Positions 1 through 6,903 of a stretch of DNA of 7,742 nucleotides are shown in pieces. The stretch covers positions 1 through 7,742 of the forward strand of contig CACZPA010000134.1 in the NCBI GenBank assembly GCA_902782895.1, in the 5' to 3' direction. This DNA comes from an uncultured Eubacteriales bacterium (GTDB taxonomy: Bacteria; Bacillota; Clostridia; Lachnospirales; Bianqueaceae). The translations under genes and the position numbers were made by a program. The stretch's first letter is position 1, and each line of letters starts with the position of its first letter. The notes under the pieces were generated by a model, which was not told where the DNA came from, did not search any database, and was given only the letters and a program-made list of their open reading frames with translations.

Positions 1-1974
1 CTTCTCTTCTTTGTGGCTGGCCGCGCGGATTCTGTCAATAACGGCTCCTGTCCGGTAAGAGAGCGAATTAACCGCTTTATCCGCGACCGGTACCGGGTTA
101 GGCCGGAAGACCGTCTTCCGCAGGAGGTAAATCACAGCATCCACCAGATCCGACAGAACATGCGCCATGATGGCCAGTCCGCGTTTCCCCCATACGATTA
201 TTCTGTCCGGCGCACTGCTCAGGATCCGTGCTGTTATGCCGAGAACTCGCGGCAACAGCCTGCCGAACAGATAATCCGGGGCCATGCTGAATATCCTGCA
301 GATTCCTCCGAAGATTCCCGGCAGAATGCGCTCGATCAGCGGCCTGTAGATTCGGTCTTCCAAATCCAGCCATGCCGGCCAGCGGTCCACGTATCGTCCC
401 TCCCGGATCATCCAGGTCCGCACGACAGATAAGTATAACAGGATACCGATCGCGATGGAGATCAGGCCGCCCTTCAGGCTCTCCCAGGAAAAATACACGA
501 CTGCTTCTTCCATCTTTCCTGCCCGGAAGAAATCCGTCCCCCACTCCGCTATACGGTCCATTGTAAGATGCGAAGTAAGCCCAAGTACAGGAATCAGCAC
601 TGCGGAAGCACACAGCGCCACAGCAGAAAACACAGTCATATAGCGCTTTTTCGGATGCTCCGGCCTCGCCGCGCCATCGGCGGATTCCGGTACTTTCTTC
701 CAGAACAGGCAGATATAAAGCTTTGTCATATATGCGAAGGTCAGCCCGCCTGACACCAGGAAGACCCATTCAGCGATCCGGAGAACTGTCCCTATCGCGG
801 CTCCGGAGTACATCCCGATGCCCTCCACGATCGATTCGTGCAGCAACGTTTTGCTGATATATCCGTTCAGCCCCGGTACTCCGGCGATTCCTGCAGCTCC
901 AAGCAGGAAAACAATATGCAGCAGCAGCTTGCCGCGGCCCCAGCCTTTGATCTTGTCAAGCTCCAGCTCATGTGTATTCATATGTACAACACCAGCGCTC
1001 ATAAAGAGCACCAGCTTGAAGAGCGAATGGTTGATCATATGAAGCAGCGTACCCCGTGCGGCAAGAGCATTTTCCTCGCCAAGCAGAGCGGCCATGCCGA
1101 TTCCGGTCAGGATGAATCCGATCTGGGATACAGAAGAACAGGCCAGCGTTCTCTTCAGATTGACGGAGAAAAGCGCGAGAATGGCTCCGTGCAGCATCGT
1201 GACAAGCCCCAGCAACAGGATGGTCATCCCCCAGCCTGTATCGCCCCGGAACAGATCACAGGACAGCACAATGACGCCGAAAACACCCGACTTTGTCAAT
1301 GCTCCGGACAGCAGTGCCGAAGCCGGCGCGGGCGCGATCGGATGTGCCTTTGGCAGCCAGATATGCAGCGGAAACATGCCGGCTTTCGCCCCGAATCCGA
1401 AGAGGATCAATGCTCCGGCTGCGTATCGGCTGGCGCCGTTTGCATACGGCAGCAGAAAAATGCCGAGCAGCGCGGCCATACCGCCGATCACCGCGACCGC
1501 CAGATAGGTTTCAGCGGCCCGCATAGCGGCTTTTGTCTCTTCCTGCGCGACCCAGATATAGGACGCGAACGACATGATCTCAAAGAAAACGAATGTCGTA
1601 TACAGATCTTCCCCGAGGAAAACGCCGGCAAGCGCGCCTTCGGTCAGCAGTGTCGCGCACCAGTAACGCGTAAGCTCCGTGTGCCCGGCAAAATACTCTT
1701 TGGAAAGAACCGTCGTCATCAGCCACATGAAGGAAAAGACGATCAGATAGATTCTGCGGAATCCATCCGCTGTGAAGCGGATCCCTTCCGGTCGGAGCAC
1801 CGGGAGTACTGCTTCCGCCGCTCCGTCTCTGCCGAACGCGAAGAGTACAGCAAAAACGAACTCTGCTGCCGTCACGGCGAGCGTAAGTCCGTAGAATGCC
1901 TTCTCTTTTCTGCCAAACAGGATCGTGCCTAGTACAGCGGCAATGATCGGCAGCAGGATCAGCAGTAAGATCAT
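1..1974 (-). CDS. Antiporter-like subunit 4 (complex I subunit 5-like, long C-terminal extension), 3' partial
   Basis: The frame is open from 1974 to base 1 (658 codons) with no stop, so the C-terminus lies outside the window. Proton/cation antiporter-like subunit with Glu132 in TM5 (FVFFEIMSFAS), Lys197 in TM7 (GFGAKAGMFPLHIWLPKAHP), Lys228 in TM8 (LSGALTKSG), His316/Lys320 in TM11 (MINHSLFKLVLFMSAG) and Lys375 in TM12 (GVPGLNGYISKTLL). The channel core ends near residue 450. Beyond it come more hydrophobic helices near 447-468 and 500-518, a Trp-rich segment (YVDRWPAWLDLEDRIYRPL, about 528-546), amphipathic stretches, a possible last helix (599-618) and a Lys/Glu-rich end, which suggests the stop is close. 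This makes it longer than the 500-residue siblings and comparable to NuoL or HyfB. The start is ATG 1974 with GAAAGG nine bases upstream. ATG 1983, overlapping the previous stop as ATGA, is an alternative that adds three residues. Confidence 0.9.
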   Translation of the reverse strand, partial: MILLLILLPIIAAVLGTILFGRKEKAFYGLTLAVTAAEFVFAVLFAFGRDGAAEAVLPVLRPEGIRFTADGFRRIYLIVFSFMWLMTTVLSKEYFAGHTELTRYWCATLLTEGALAGVFLGEDLYTTFVFFEIMSFASYIWVAQEETKAAMRAAETYLAVAVIGGMAALLGIFLLPYANGASRYAAGALILFGFGAKAGMFPLHIWLPKAHPIAPAPASALLSGALTKSGVFGVIVLSCDLFRGDTGWGMTILLLGLVTMLHGAILALFSVNLKRTLACSSVSQIGFILTGIGMAALLGEENALAARGTLLHMINHSLFKLVLFMSAGVVHMNTHELELDKIKGWGRGKLLLHIVFLLGAAGIAGVPGLNGYISKTLLHESIVEGIGMYSGAAIGTVLRIAEWVFLVSGGLTFAYMTKLYICLFWKKVPESADGAARPEHPKKRYMTVFSAVALCASAVLIPVLGLTSHLTMDRIAEWGTDFFRAGKMEEAVVYFSWESLKGGLISIAIGILLYLSVVRTWMIREGRYVDRWPAWLDLEDRIYRPLIERILPGIFGGICRIFSMAPDYLFGRLLPRVLGITARILSSAPDRIIVWGKRGLAIMAHVLSDLVDAVIYLLRKTVFRPNPVPVADKAVNSLSYRTGAVIDRIRAASHKEEK

Positions 1975-1979
1975 TCCGA

Positions 1980-3506
1980 TCATCCTTTCGGTAATGAATT
2001 CAGAACAGACAGTGCCGTGTCCGGTCTGATCGTTTCTATAACGGTTCGAATCTGTCCTCCCAGAAGTCCTGTCACAAGGATCCCCACCGCGAGCATCACG
2101 AGGGGAATCAGCATCCGGAAATCTGCTTCATGGATCTGATCCAGTCCGGACAGATCCGCGTCGCGATCCGGGAAGAGCGCGCGGATCGCCACAGACATGC
2201 TGTAAATCGCGGTCAGTAAAGCCGCTGCCAGGATCGTCAGAGCACCGATACCGGCCTCGATCGTGACGACGGATGACAGCACATCACCTGCCGCAGTCTC
2301 CGCGACTCTACTCGTGGTCCCCGTGGTAAACGCTGCCGTCGCCGCGGTTAACAGATTCCATTTACTGAAAAATCCCGCAAATGGCGGAATCCCTGTAAGC
2401 GCCAGCGCCGCAGCCGTATAGCAGGCAAATGTTACCGGCATTCTTCGCGCAAGGCCGTCCATTTCCGTGACGTATTCTCTGGCGGAAACATGCAGCACCG
2501 CTCCGGCCGCGAAGAACGCAAGGATCTTGATACCGGAATGAAAGGCCATATGCAGCAATCCGCCTGTCAGGCCTTCCTCTGTCAGCAGAAGGATGCCGAA
2601 CAGCATATACGACAGGTTTGCGATCGTAGAATAAGCCAGACGCCGCTTCCAGTGCCGCTCCCGGACCGCTTTGACCGCGCCGTACAGCACCGTGAAGATG
2701 GCGAATCCCAACGCGATCACCTGTGCAAAAGAATTCCGGAGGTTTTCGACACCGTAGCCATACCAGGTCAGCCGCAGGATCGCGAAAACGCCTGCTGTGA
2801 CGACCGCCGCCGCGTGGAGCAGCGCGGTAACCGGTGTCGGCGCGACAGACGCCCGCGGCAGCCAGAAATGCAGAGGGAAAACCGCGGCTTTTACACCGAA
2901 TCCGAAGAATCCAAGCAGATAGAAAAGCTGTGTCGTAGCGTTCCCGGGAACGGCTCCGTCATGCATCATCAGATACATCATCGATACAAACGCGAGCGCG
3001 GCCCCGCCAAGGGACAATTCAAAGTAAGTGAGTGCCGCCTGATCCGCTTCCCGCGTCATCGGATGCATCACAAGCGGTATCGTCGACAGTGTCAGCATTT
3101 CGTAGAAGCAGTATAGTGTAAAGAGATTGCCGGAAAAAGCGATGCCGAGCGTTACGCCGTAGGCGATCGTAAAGAAGCCGTAGAAACGGTTCAGCCGCTC
3201 ATCTCCCTGCATATAGGAGGAAGCGTAAAGAACCGTCAGAGGCCATAATGTCGCGACGATCCCGGCAAAGAAACGTCCCGCGCCATCGATCTGAAGATGC
3301 AGACTCAGACTTCCTGTAAAATGCAGAAAGCTGACAGACCCGGTGGTGCCGCGTAGAATCAGAATCCAGGCCAGAAGCGAGGTCAGAACTGTCCCCGCGC
3401 CGGTGATGCCGAGAATCAGCCGCTCCGCCTTCTCATGCAGCTGCAGTACGATAATGCCTACCGCGATCGGCAGCAAAACCGCTGCCAGAATCCATCCGGA
3501 AGCCAT
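1980..3506 (-). CDS. Antiporter-like subunit 3 (with NuoL/MnhA-type TM7-8 motif)
   Basis: Antiporter-like membrane subunit of 508 residues from the chosen ATG at 3506. That ATG shares a base with the stop of the gene before (TGATG) and has CGGAGG nine bases upstream. The longer frame from 3551 would add a charged 15-residue leader inside the upstream gene and is not favoured. Key residues (chosen start) are Glu136 in TM5 (LYCFYEMLTLST), Lys206 in TM7 (GFGVKAAVFPLHFWLP), His323/Lys327 in TM11 (FHSGIKILAFFAAG) and Lys382 in TM12 (GIPPFAGFFSKW). After TM7 it reads ASVAPTPVTALLHAAAVVTAG, as in NuoL and MnhA, with no lysine at the TM8 position that is Lys255 in the preceding gene. It lacks the long C-terminal lateral helix of true NuoL. 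A Thr/Ala-rich insertion follows TM12. The TGA is at 1980-1982, next to the next gene's start. Confidence 0.92.
   Translation of the reverse strand: MASGWILAAVLLPIAVGIIVLQLHEKAERLILGITGAGTVLTSLLAWILILRGTTGSVSFLHFTGSLSLHLQIDGAGRFFAGIVATLWPLTVLYASSYMQGDERLNRFYGFFTIAYGVTLGIAFSGNLFTLYCFYEMLTLSTIPLVMHPMTREADQAALTYFELSLGGAALAFVSMMYLMMHDGAVPGNATTQLFYLLGFFGFGVKAAVFPLHFWLPRASVAPTPVTALLHAAAVVTAGVFAILRLTWYGYGVENLRNSFAQVIALGFAIFTVLYGAVKAVRERHWKRRLAYSTIANLSYMLFGILLLTEEGLTGGLLHMAFHSGIKILAFFAAGAVLHVSAREYVTEMDGLARRMPVTFACYTAAALALTGIPPFAGFFSKWNLLTAATAAFTTGTTSRVAETAAGDVLSSVVTIEAGIGALTILAAALLTAIYSMSVAIRALFPDRDADLSGLDQIHEADFRMLIPLVMLAVGILVTGLLGGQIRTVIETIRPDTALSVLNSLPKG
1984..1989 (-). promoter_or_regulatory. Ribosome binding site for antiporter-like subunit 4
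   Basis: GAAAGG on the minus strand, nine bases before ATG 1974 but directly abutting ATG 1983. The spacing favours 1974 as the start. The core is weaker than the sites of the three preceding genes. Confidence 0.5.
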
Positions 3507-5008
3507 CAGAACACGCCTCCGGAAAGCGTCGATGCGACCGATCCGGCCCACTCCGAGAAGACCGGAGCGATCAACCCGAATACCAGCGACAGAACCGCAA
3601 GCAGCAGTATCGGCAGCACGATTTTCCAGCCGCCGTCATTGTATTTGCCGGCAGGGAGTGTCCCCTCTCCTTTGCCCGGCAGGAACGCGCTGATCGAAAC
3701 GGGCAGCAGATATCCGGCCGTCAGCAGCGCGGACAGGATCAGAATCACCGGTCCGAGCCAGGAGAAGACAGGAATTCCGGACGAGAGGCTGCCCTGCGCG
3801 AGCACCCATTTGCTGACAAATCCGCAGAACGGCGGGATACCGATCAGCGAAAGCGAAGCTGCCGTAAAACCTGCGAAGGTCCATGGCATCTGCCTGCCAA
3901 GCCCCGCGAGCTCATCCGTCCTGCGCAGACCGGTATTGTATATGACGGAACCGGCGCAAAGGAAGAGACAGATCTTAACTACCGCATGGAAAAGGACCTG
4001 CAGCAATCCGCCCGTCAATCCCTCCGGCGTCAGCAGGAAGATTCCGAACAGCGCATAGGAAATCTGGCTTACCGTCGAGAAAGCCAGTCTTTTCTTAAGC
4101 ACTTTTTCCGTGAAGGCCATCATCGACCCGATGAAAACCGTCATCAGGGAAAGAATCAGAAGCGCGGTCTGCACCCAGCTTCCCCGCAGGAATCCCGTCC
4201 CTACCGCATAATAGATCAGGCGGATAACCGCAAGCACGCCCGCTTTGGCTATCACGCCGGACAGAACGGCCGAAGCCGGCGCCGGCGCCTCCGGATGCGC
4301 GGTCGGCAGCCACCCGTGCAGCGGATACATACCCGCTTTTACACCGAATCCGACCACTCCCAGGAAGACGGCCCAGAATACAAGCCGGACATTTCCGGAA
4401 GCTTTCTGCAGATCAAGGTTCCCACCGGGCGCAAACGAAAGTGTCATCAGATATCCCCGCAGGATAAAAATCGCGAGGAGTCCAAGAAAAGCGCCCGCAA
4501 TCGAATAAAACAGATACTTAAGCGCGGCGGCTCCCGCTTCTTTGGTCCGTTCATACAGAACCATCGGCATGGACGCGAGCGTCAGCATTTCCAGGAAAAA
4601 GTACAGCGTAATCAGATTGGCGGCCAGATCCATCGCGATCAGCGCGCCAAGCGACAGCAGATAGAAAGCGTGAAAGAAGGTCTCCGGGTGCGATCCTTCG
4701 GCTTCTTCATGGTCCAGATAGCGGAAGGCATAGACTTCCGTTACCAGGAATCCGTACGCCGCGACAGGCATGAAGACGCAGGACAGCCTGTCCATCCGCA
4801 GCGCGACGGTCAGCTCCTCCGACATCGCGAACAGTACGATCTGTTCTGAACTCCCCTGCAGCATCAGCACCGTTACCACGGCCGCTTCCACGGCAAGAAC
4901 CGCAAACAGCGCGATATGCAGCCCTTTACCGGACCGTTTTATACACAGGACCGCTATTCCCGTCACGATGGGAAGCAGTACCGCGATCAACATCAGAAAC
5001 TGCGTCAT
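3506..5008 (-). CDS. Antiporter-like subunit 2 (MnhD/NuoM-type proton-conducting transporter)
   Basis: Membrane antiporter-like subunit of 500 residues, about 14 helices, expected to carry H+ or Na+ across the membrane in the assembled complex. It is the most canonical MnhD/NuoM-type member of the four. Visible key residues are Glu140 in TM5 (LYFFLEMLTLAS), Lys224 in TM7 (GFGVKAGMYPLHGWLP), the AHPEAPAPASAVLSG segment, Lys255 in TM8 (GVIAKAG), Lys345 in TM11 (LFHAVVKICLFLCAG) and Lys400 in TM12 (GIPPFCGFVSKW). The N-terminus MTQFLMLIAVLLPIVTG is a typical first helix. ATG at 5008 follows AGGAGG by eight bases, and the gap to the preceding gene is 15 bases, the largest in the window. Its TGA overlaps the next ATG (TGATG). 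Length is normal for NuoM or MnhD. Nothing suggests decay. Confidence 0.95.
   Translation of the reverse strand: MTQFLMLIAVLLPIVTGIAVLCIKRSGKGLHIALFAVLAVEAAVVTVLMLQGSSEQIVLFAMSEELTVALRMDRLSCVFMPVAAYGFLVTEVYAFRYLDHEEAEGSHPETFFHAFYLLSLGALIAMDLAANLITLYFFLEMLTLASMPMVLYERTKEAGAAALKYLFYSIAGAFLGLLAIFILRGYLMTLSFAPGGNLDLQKASGNVRLVFWAVFLGVVGFGVKAGMYPLHGWLPTAHPEAPAPASAVLSGVIAKAGVLAVIRLIYYAVGTGFLRGSWVQTALLILSLMTVFIGSMMAFTEKVLKKRLAFSTVSQISYALFGIFLLTPEGLTGGLLQVLFHAVVKICLFLCAGSVIYNTGLRRTDELAGLGRQMPWTFAGFTAASLSLIGIPPFCGFVSKWVLAQGSLSSGIPVFSWLGPVILILSALLTAGYLLPVSISAFLPGKGEGTLPAGKYNDGGWKIVLPILLLAVLSLVFGLIAPVFSEWAGSVASTLSGGVF
3516..3521 (-). promoter_or_regulatory. Ribosome binding site that decides the start at 3506
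   Basis: CGGAGG on the minus strand, nine bases before ATG at 3506, inside the last codons of the preceding gene. The upstream in-frame ATG at 3551 lies before this site, so the site supports the shorter protein beginning MASGWILAAVLLPIAVG. Confidence 0.8.
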
Positions 5009-5016
5009 AACGATCT

Positions 5017-5022
5017 CCTCCT
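5017..5022 (-). promoter_or_regulatory. Ribosome binding site for antiporter-like subunit 2
   Basis: AGGAGG on the minus strand, eight bases before the ATG at 5008. It lies in the 15-base gap after the previous gene's stop, so this gene can be initiated independently as well as by coupling. Confidence 0.85.
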
Positions 5023-5023
5023 C

Positions 5024-6520
5024 TCAAAACAGCTGCAGTCCTTCCCGGATGATCTGCAGAAAAGTTCCTGCCTGGATTCCGAGAAGCAGATTCAGCACGA
5101 TAAAGACCAGTCCCGCGGCAAAATAGCCTTTTTCCTCACGGATCCGCACCCGCCGGATATCTTCCCGCTGCGGGCGGTTGTAGATGCGCAGGATCGCTCT
5201 TGTAAAATACAGTGCGTTCAGTACGGTGCTGACCGCGATAACCGCGAGTGTCAGGATCATCTTCAGATAGGACGGCGACAGCAGCGCGTCCCGTCCGAAC
5301 AGATATTTCACGATGAAACCGGCTGTCAGCGGCAATCCGATCATGCTCAGTGCTTCAAACGTGAACGCCGCGCCGGCAAAATGGTTATAGGACGCGGCTC
5401 CTTGCAGATTGCAGAATTTCTTCGCGCCGTCCATTGTGTCGGAAAGAATCCCCTCCGACAGGAAAAGTGCAGGTTTGGTCAGCGCGTGCGCGAAGATCTG
5501 GAACAGGGCCGCGGTCACGCCGCCCACAGCGGACAGCCCGATGCCCATAAAGATATATCCGATCTGGGCCGCCGACGAATACGCCGTCATCCGGAAGATA
5601 TTGTTCTCCCGCAGTGCGCCGATCGATCCGGCGATCACACCCATCGCGCCGAGCAGATAGACGATATTGTGAATCCCGCTCTGGTAGAAGACTTCTGTCC
5701 CGAAGCCGTCAAAAAGCAACCGGATCAACAGGATAATGTATCCTTTGGAAACCAGTCCGGACAGGATCCCGGAGGACGGAATAACCGTGGATCCATAGGT
5801 GTCGGACATCCAGAGATGAAAAGGAAACATCCCGCTCTTGATGCCGAGACCGAGGCAGGCAAAGCTGACCGCCGTCAGAAGCGGCAGACGGTATGTCCCC
5901 TCTTTCCACAGCACAGCGATGCTCTCCTTCAGATCCGGCAGCAGCAGATGTCCGGTCAGATTATACAGGAAAACAATACTGAACAGGAAGAGTCCGGACC
6001 CGATCTGGCTATAGATCATGTAGCGCGTAGCAGCCAGAATGGTTTTGCCGTTATGACGGACCGCAAGGATTCCTGCCGACGCGAGTGTACAGATCTCGAC
6101 GAAGACATAGCCGGTAAAAATGTCGTTGGTGTAGGCAAGCACCAACAGCGACACATGGATCAGATCCGCCATCACATAGTAATAGCGGCCAAAAGATCCT
6201 TCCAGACGTGTATCGATCTGATGCGCTCCGCCAAGCAAACACAGAAACTCGATCAGCGCGAACAGCGCTGTAATAAAGCTTCCGAGCTCGCTGAGCTTCA
6301 GCTCGTTGCCCCATGGCCGGGGAAAATGTCCCATCAGATACTCGACGGACTCCCCGTTCTGCCTCAGGAAAACAAAGAGCACGGCGTTCGCGGCGGCCGA
6401 CACAAGCAGCAGACATAAGGACAGGATCCTCGCCGCTTTCGCCGGCAGAATGCTTGAAATCACAGCCGATGCCAGCGACAGAACGATCAGAAACAGAGGA
6501 AAATTCAGGCAGAATGTCAA
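5024..6520 (-). CDS. Antiporter-like subunit 1 (MnhD/MbhH/NuoM-N family), TTG start
   Basis: Proton/cation-translocating antiporter-like membrane subunit, 498 residues and about 14 transmembrane helices, placed right after the MnhC-like gene where Mrp has mnhD and Mbh has mbhH. The core channel residues are visible: Glu142 in TM5 (GYVFVEICTLAS), Lys228 in TM7 (GLGIKSGMFPFHLW), Lys259 in TM8 (LVSKGY), His345/Lys349 in TM11 (FAHALTKPALFLSEG) and Lys405 in TM12 (GLPLTAGFIVKYLF). The usual AHPEAPAP segment between TM7 and TM8 is replaced by SDTYGSTVIPSS, so this is the most divergent of the four large subunits. Translation starts at TTG, because AGGAGG lies seven bases upstream and the next in-frame Met is residue 63, past the first helix. 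The start overlaps the upstream stop (TTGA). The ion carried (H+ or Na+) cannot be read from the sequence. Confidence 0.93.
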   Translation of the reverse strand: MTFCLNFPLFLIVLSLASAVISSILPAKAARILSLCLLLVSAAANAVLFVFLRQNGESVEYLMGHFPRPWGNELKLSELGSFITALFALIEFLCLLGGAHQIDTRLEGSFGRYYYVMADLIHVSLLVLAYTNDIFTGYVFVEICTLASAGILAVRHNGKTILAATRYMIYSQIGSGLFLFSIVFLYNLTGHLLLPDLKESIAVLWKEGTYRLPLLTAVSFACLGLGIKSGMFPFHLWMSDTYGSTVIPSSGILSGLVSKGYIILLIRLLFDGFGTEVFYQSGIHNIVYLLGAMGVIAGSIGALRENNIFRMTAYSSAAQIGYIFMGIGLSAVGGVTAALFQIFAHALTKPALFLSEGILSDTMDGAKKFCNLQGAASYNHFAGAAFTFEALSMIGLPLTAGFIVKYLFGRDALLSPSYLKMILTLAVIAVSTVLNALYFTRAILRIYNRPQREDIRRVRIREEKGYFAAGLVFIVLNLLLGIQAGTFLQIIREGLQLF

Positions 6521-6903
6521 GGCTCTTCCTCCTGTTCTTTTTCCGTGATCGCGTAGATCTCGTCGATATTCAGCGTATGATAACGCCTGTACAGGCGGAT
6601 CGAGAACGTCAGCATGACCGCTGTCGTCGCAACAGAGACAACGATACTGGTCAGAACCAGACCTGCCGGGAGCGGATTGACATATCGGGAAGCATCCACG
6701 ATTCCCTGCTCCGGCAGGATCGGCGCGGTCCGTCCCCGGATATAGCCGATCGAAGCCAGAAACAGATTAGCCGCGGTATCCATGATATTCAGTCCGATGA
6801 TCTTTTTCAGCAGATTCTTATGAACAAGCAGCGTCGTAAAGCCGACCGCGAAAAGCATGACCGCGGCGACCTGGATCCGGTTATTACACAATGCGGTAAG
6901 CAT
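6517..6903 (-). CDS. mnhC: MnhC/MrpC (NuoK-like, MbhG-like) subunit
   Basis: Small NuoK-family membrane subunit, 128 residues, which in Mrp and Mbh complexes sits between the MnhB-like subunit and the first antiporter-like subunit. Three transmembrane helices are visible: residues about 10-28 (AAVMLFAVGFTTLLV), 35-55 (IIGLNIMDTAANLFLASIG) and 78-103. The third follows VNPLPAGLVLTSIVVSVA, which closely matches the MnhC signature (D/N)PLPxALVLTxIVI. The GLNIMDTAANLFL stretch is the usual helix-2 motif. A hydrophilic, acidic tail (residues about 105-128, ending EKEQEEEP) extends past the core, a little longer than a typical NuoK of about 100 residues. The ATG shares one base with the stop of the upstream MnhB-like gene, with AAGGGGG eight bases upstream. 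Its own TGA overlaps the TTG start of the next gene by three bases, so translational coupling is likely on both sides. Confidence 0.92.
   Translation of the reverse strand: MLTALCNNRIQVAAVMLFAVGFTTLLVHKNLLKKIIGLNIMDTAANLFLASIGYIRGRTAPILPEQGIVDASRYVNPLPAGLVLTSIVVSVATTAVMLTFSIRLYRRYHTLNIDEIYAITEKEQEEEP
6528..6533 (-). promoter_or_regulatory. Ribosome binding site fixing a TTG start
   Basis: A perfect AGGAGG on the minus strand seven bases before TTG at 6520. It sits inside the end of the MnhC-like gene. It decides the start of antiporter-like subunit 1, for which no ATG or GTG is suitably placed. Confidence 0.85.

Noticed and set aside
98..769. Minus-strand open frame of 223 codons
   Set aside because: It lies in a different frame within antiporter-like subunit 4, whose own frame is continuously open and reads as transmembrane and amphipathic protein. 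The product lacks any family motif.
838..1932. Plus-strand open frame of 364 codons opposite antiporter-like subunit 4
   Set aside because: Codon-aligned antisense shadow of a gene with clear family motifs. The product is low in hydrophobics, rich in Gln/Arg and matches nothing known.
1..1974. Possibility that subunit 4 is a frameshifted or truncated pseudogene, since no stop is seen
   Set aside because: The frame is unbroken for 658 codons with all key residues in order. The missing stop is explained by the window edge.
3507..3551. Upstream ATG at 3551 as start of antiporter-like subunit 3
   Set aside because: It would put a charged leader (MGRIGRIDAFRRRVL) before the first helix and precede the good CGGAGG site. 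ATG 3506 has correct spacing and a TGATG junction.
3986..4849. Plus-strand open frame of 287 codons opposite antiporter-like subunit 2
   Set aside because: Antisense shadow, same reasoning: biased composition and no domain.
4916..6418. Long plus-strand open frame of 500 codons opposite antiporter-like subunits 1 and 2
   Set aside because: It is the exact antisense register of the conserved genes. Its Gln/Arg/Asp/His-rich product is what results from complementing CTG, ATC and GCG-type membrane codons. It has no recognisable domain and spans the junction of two real genes.
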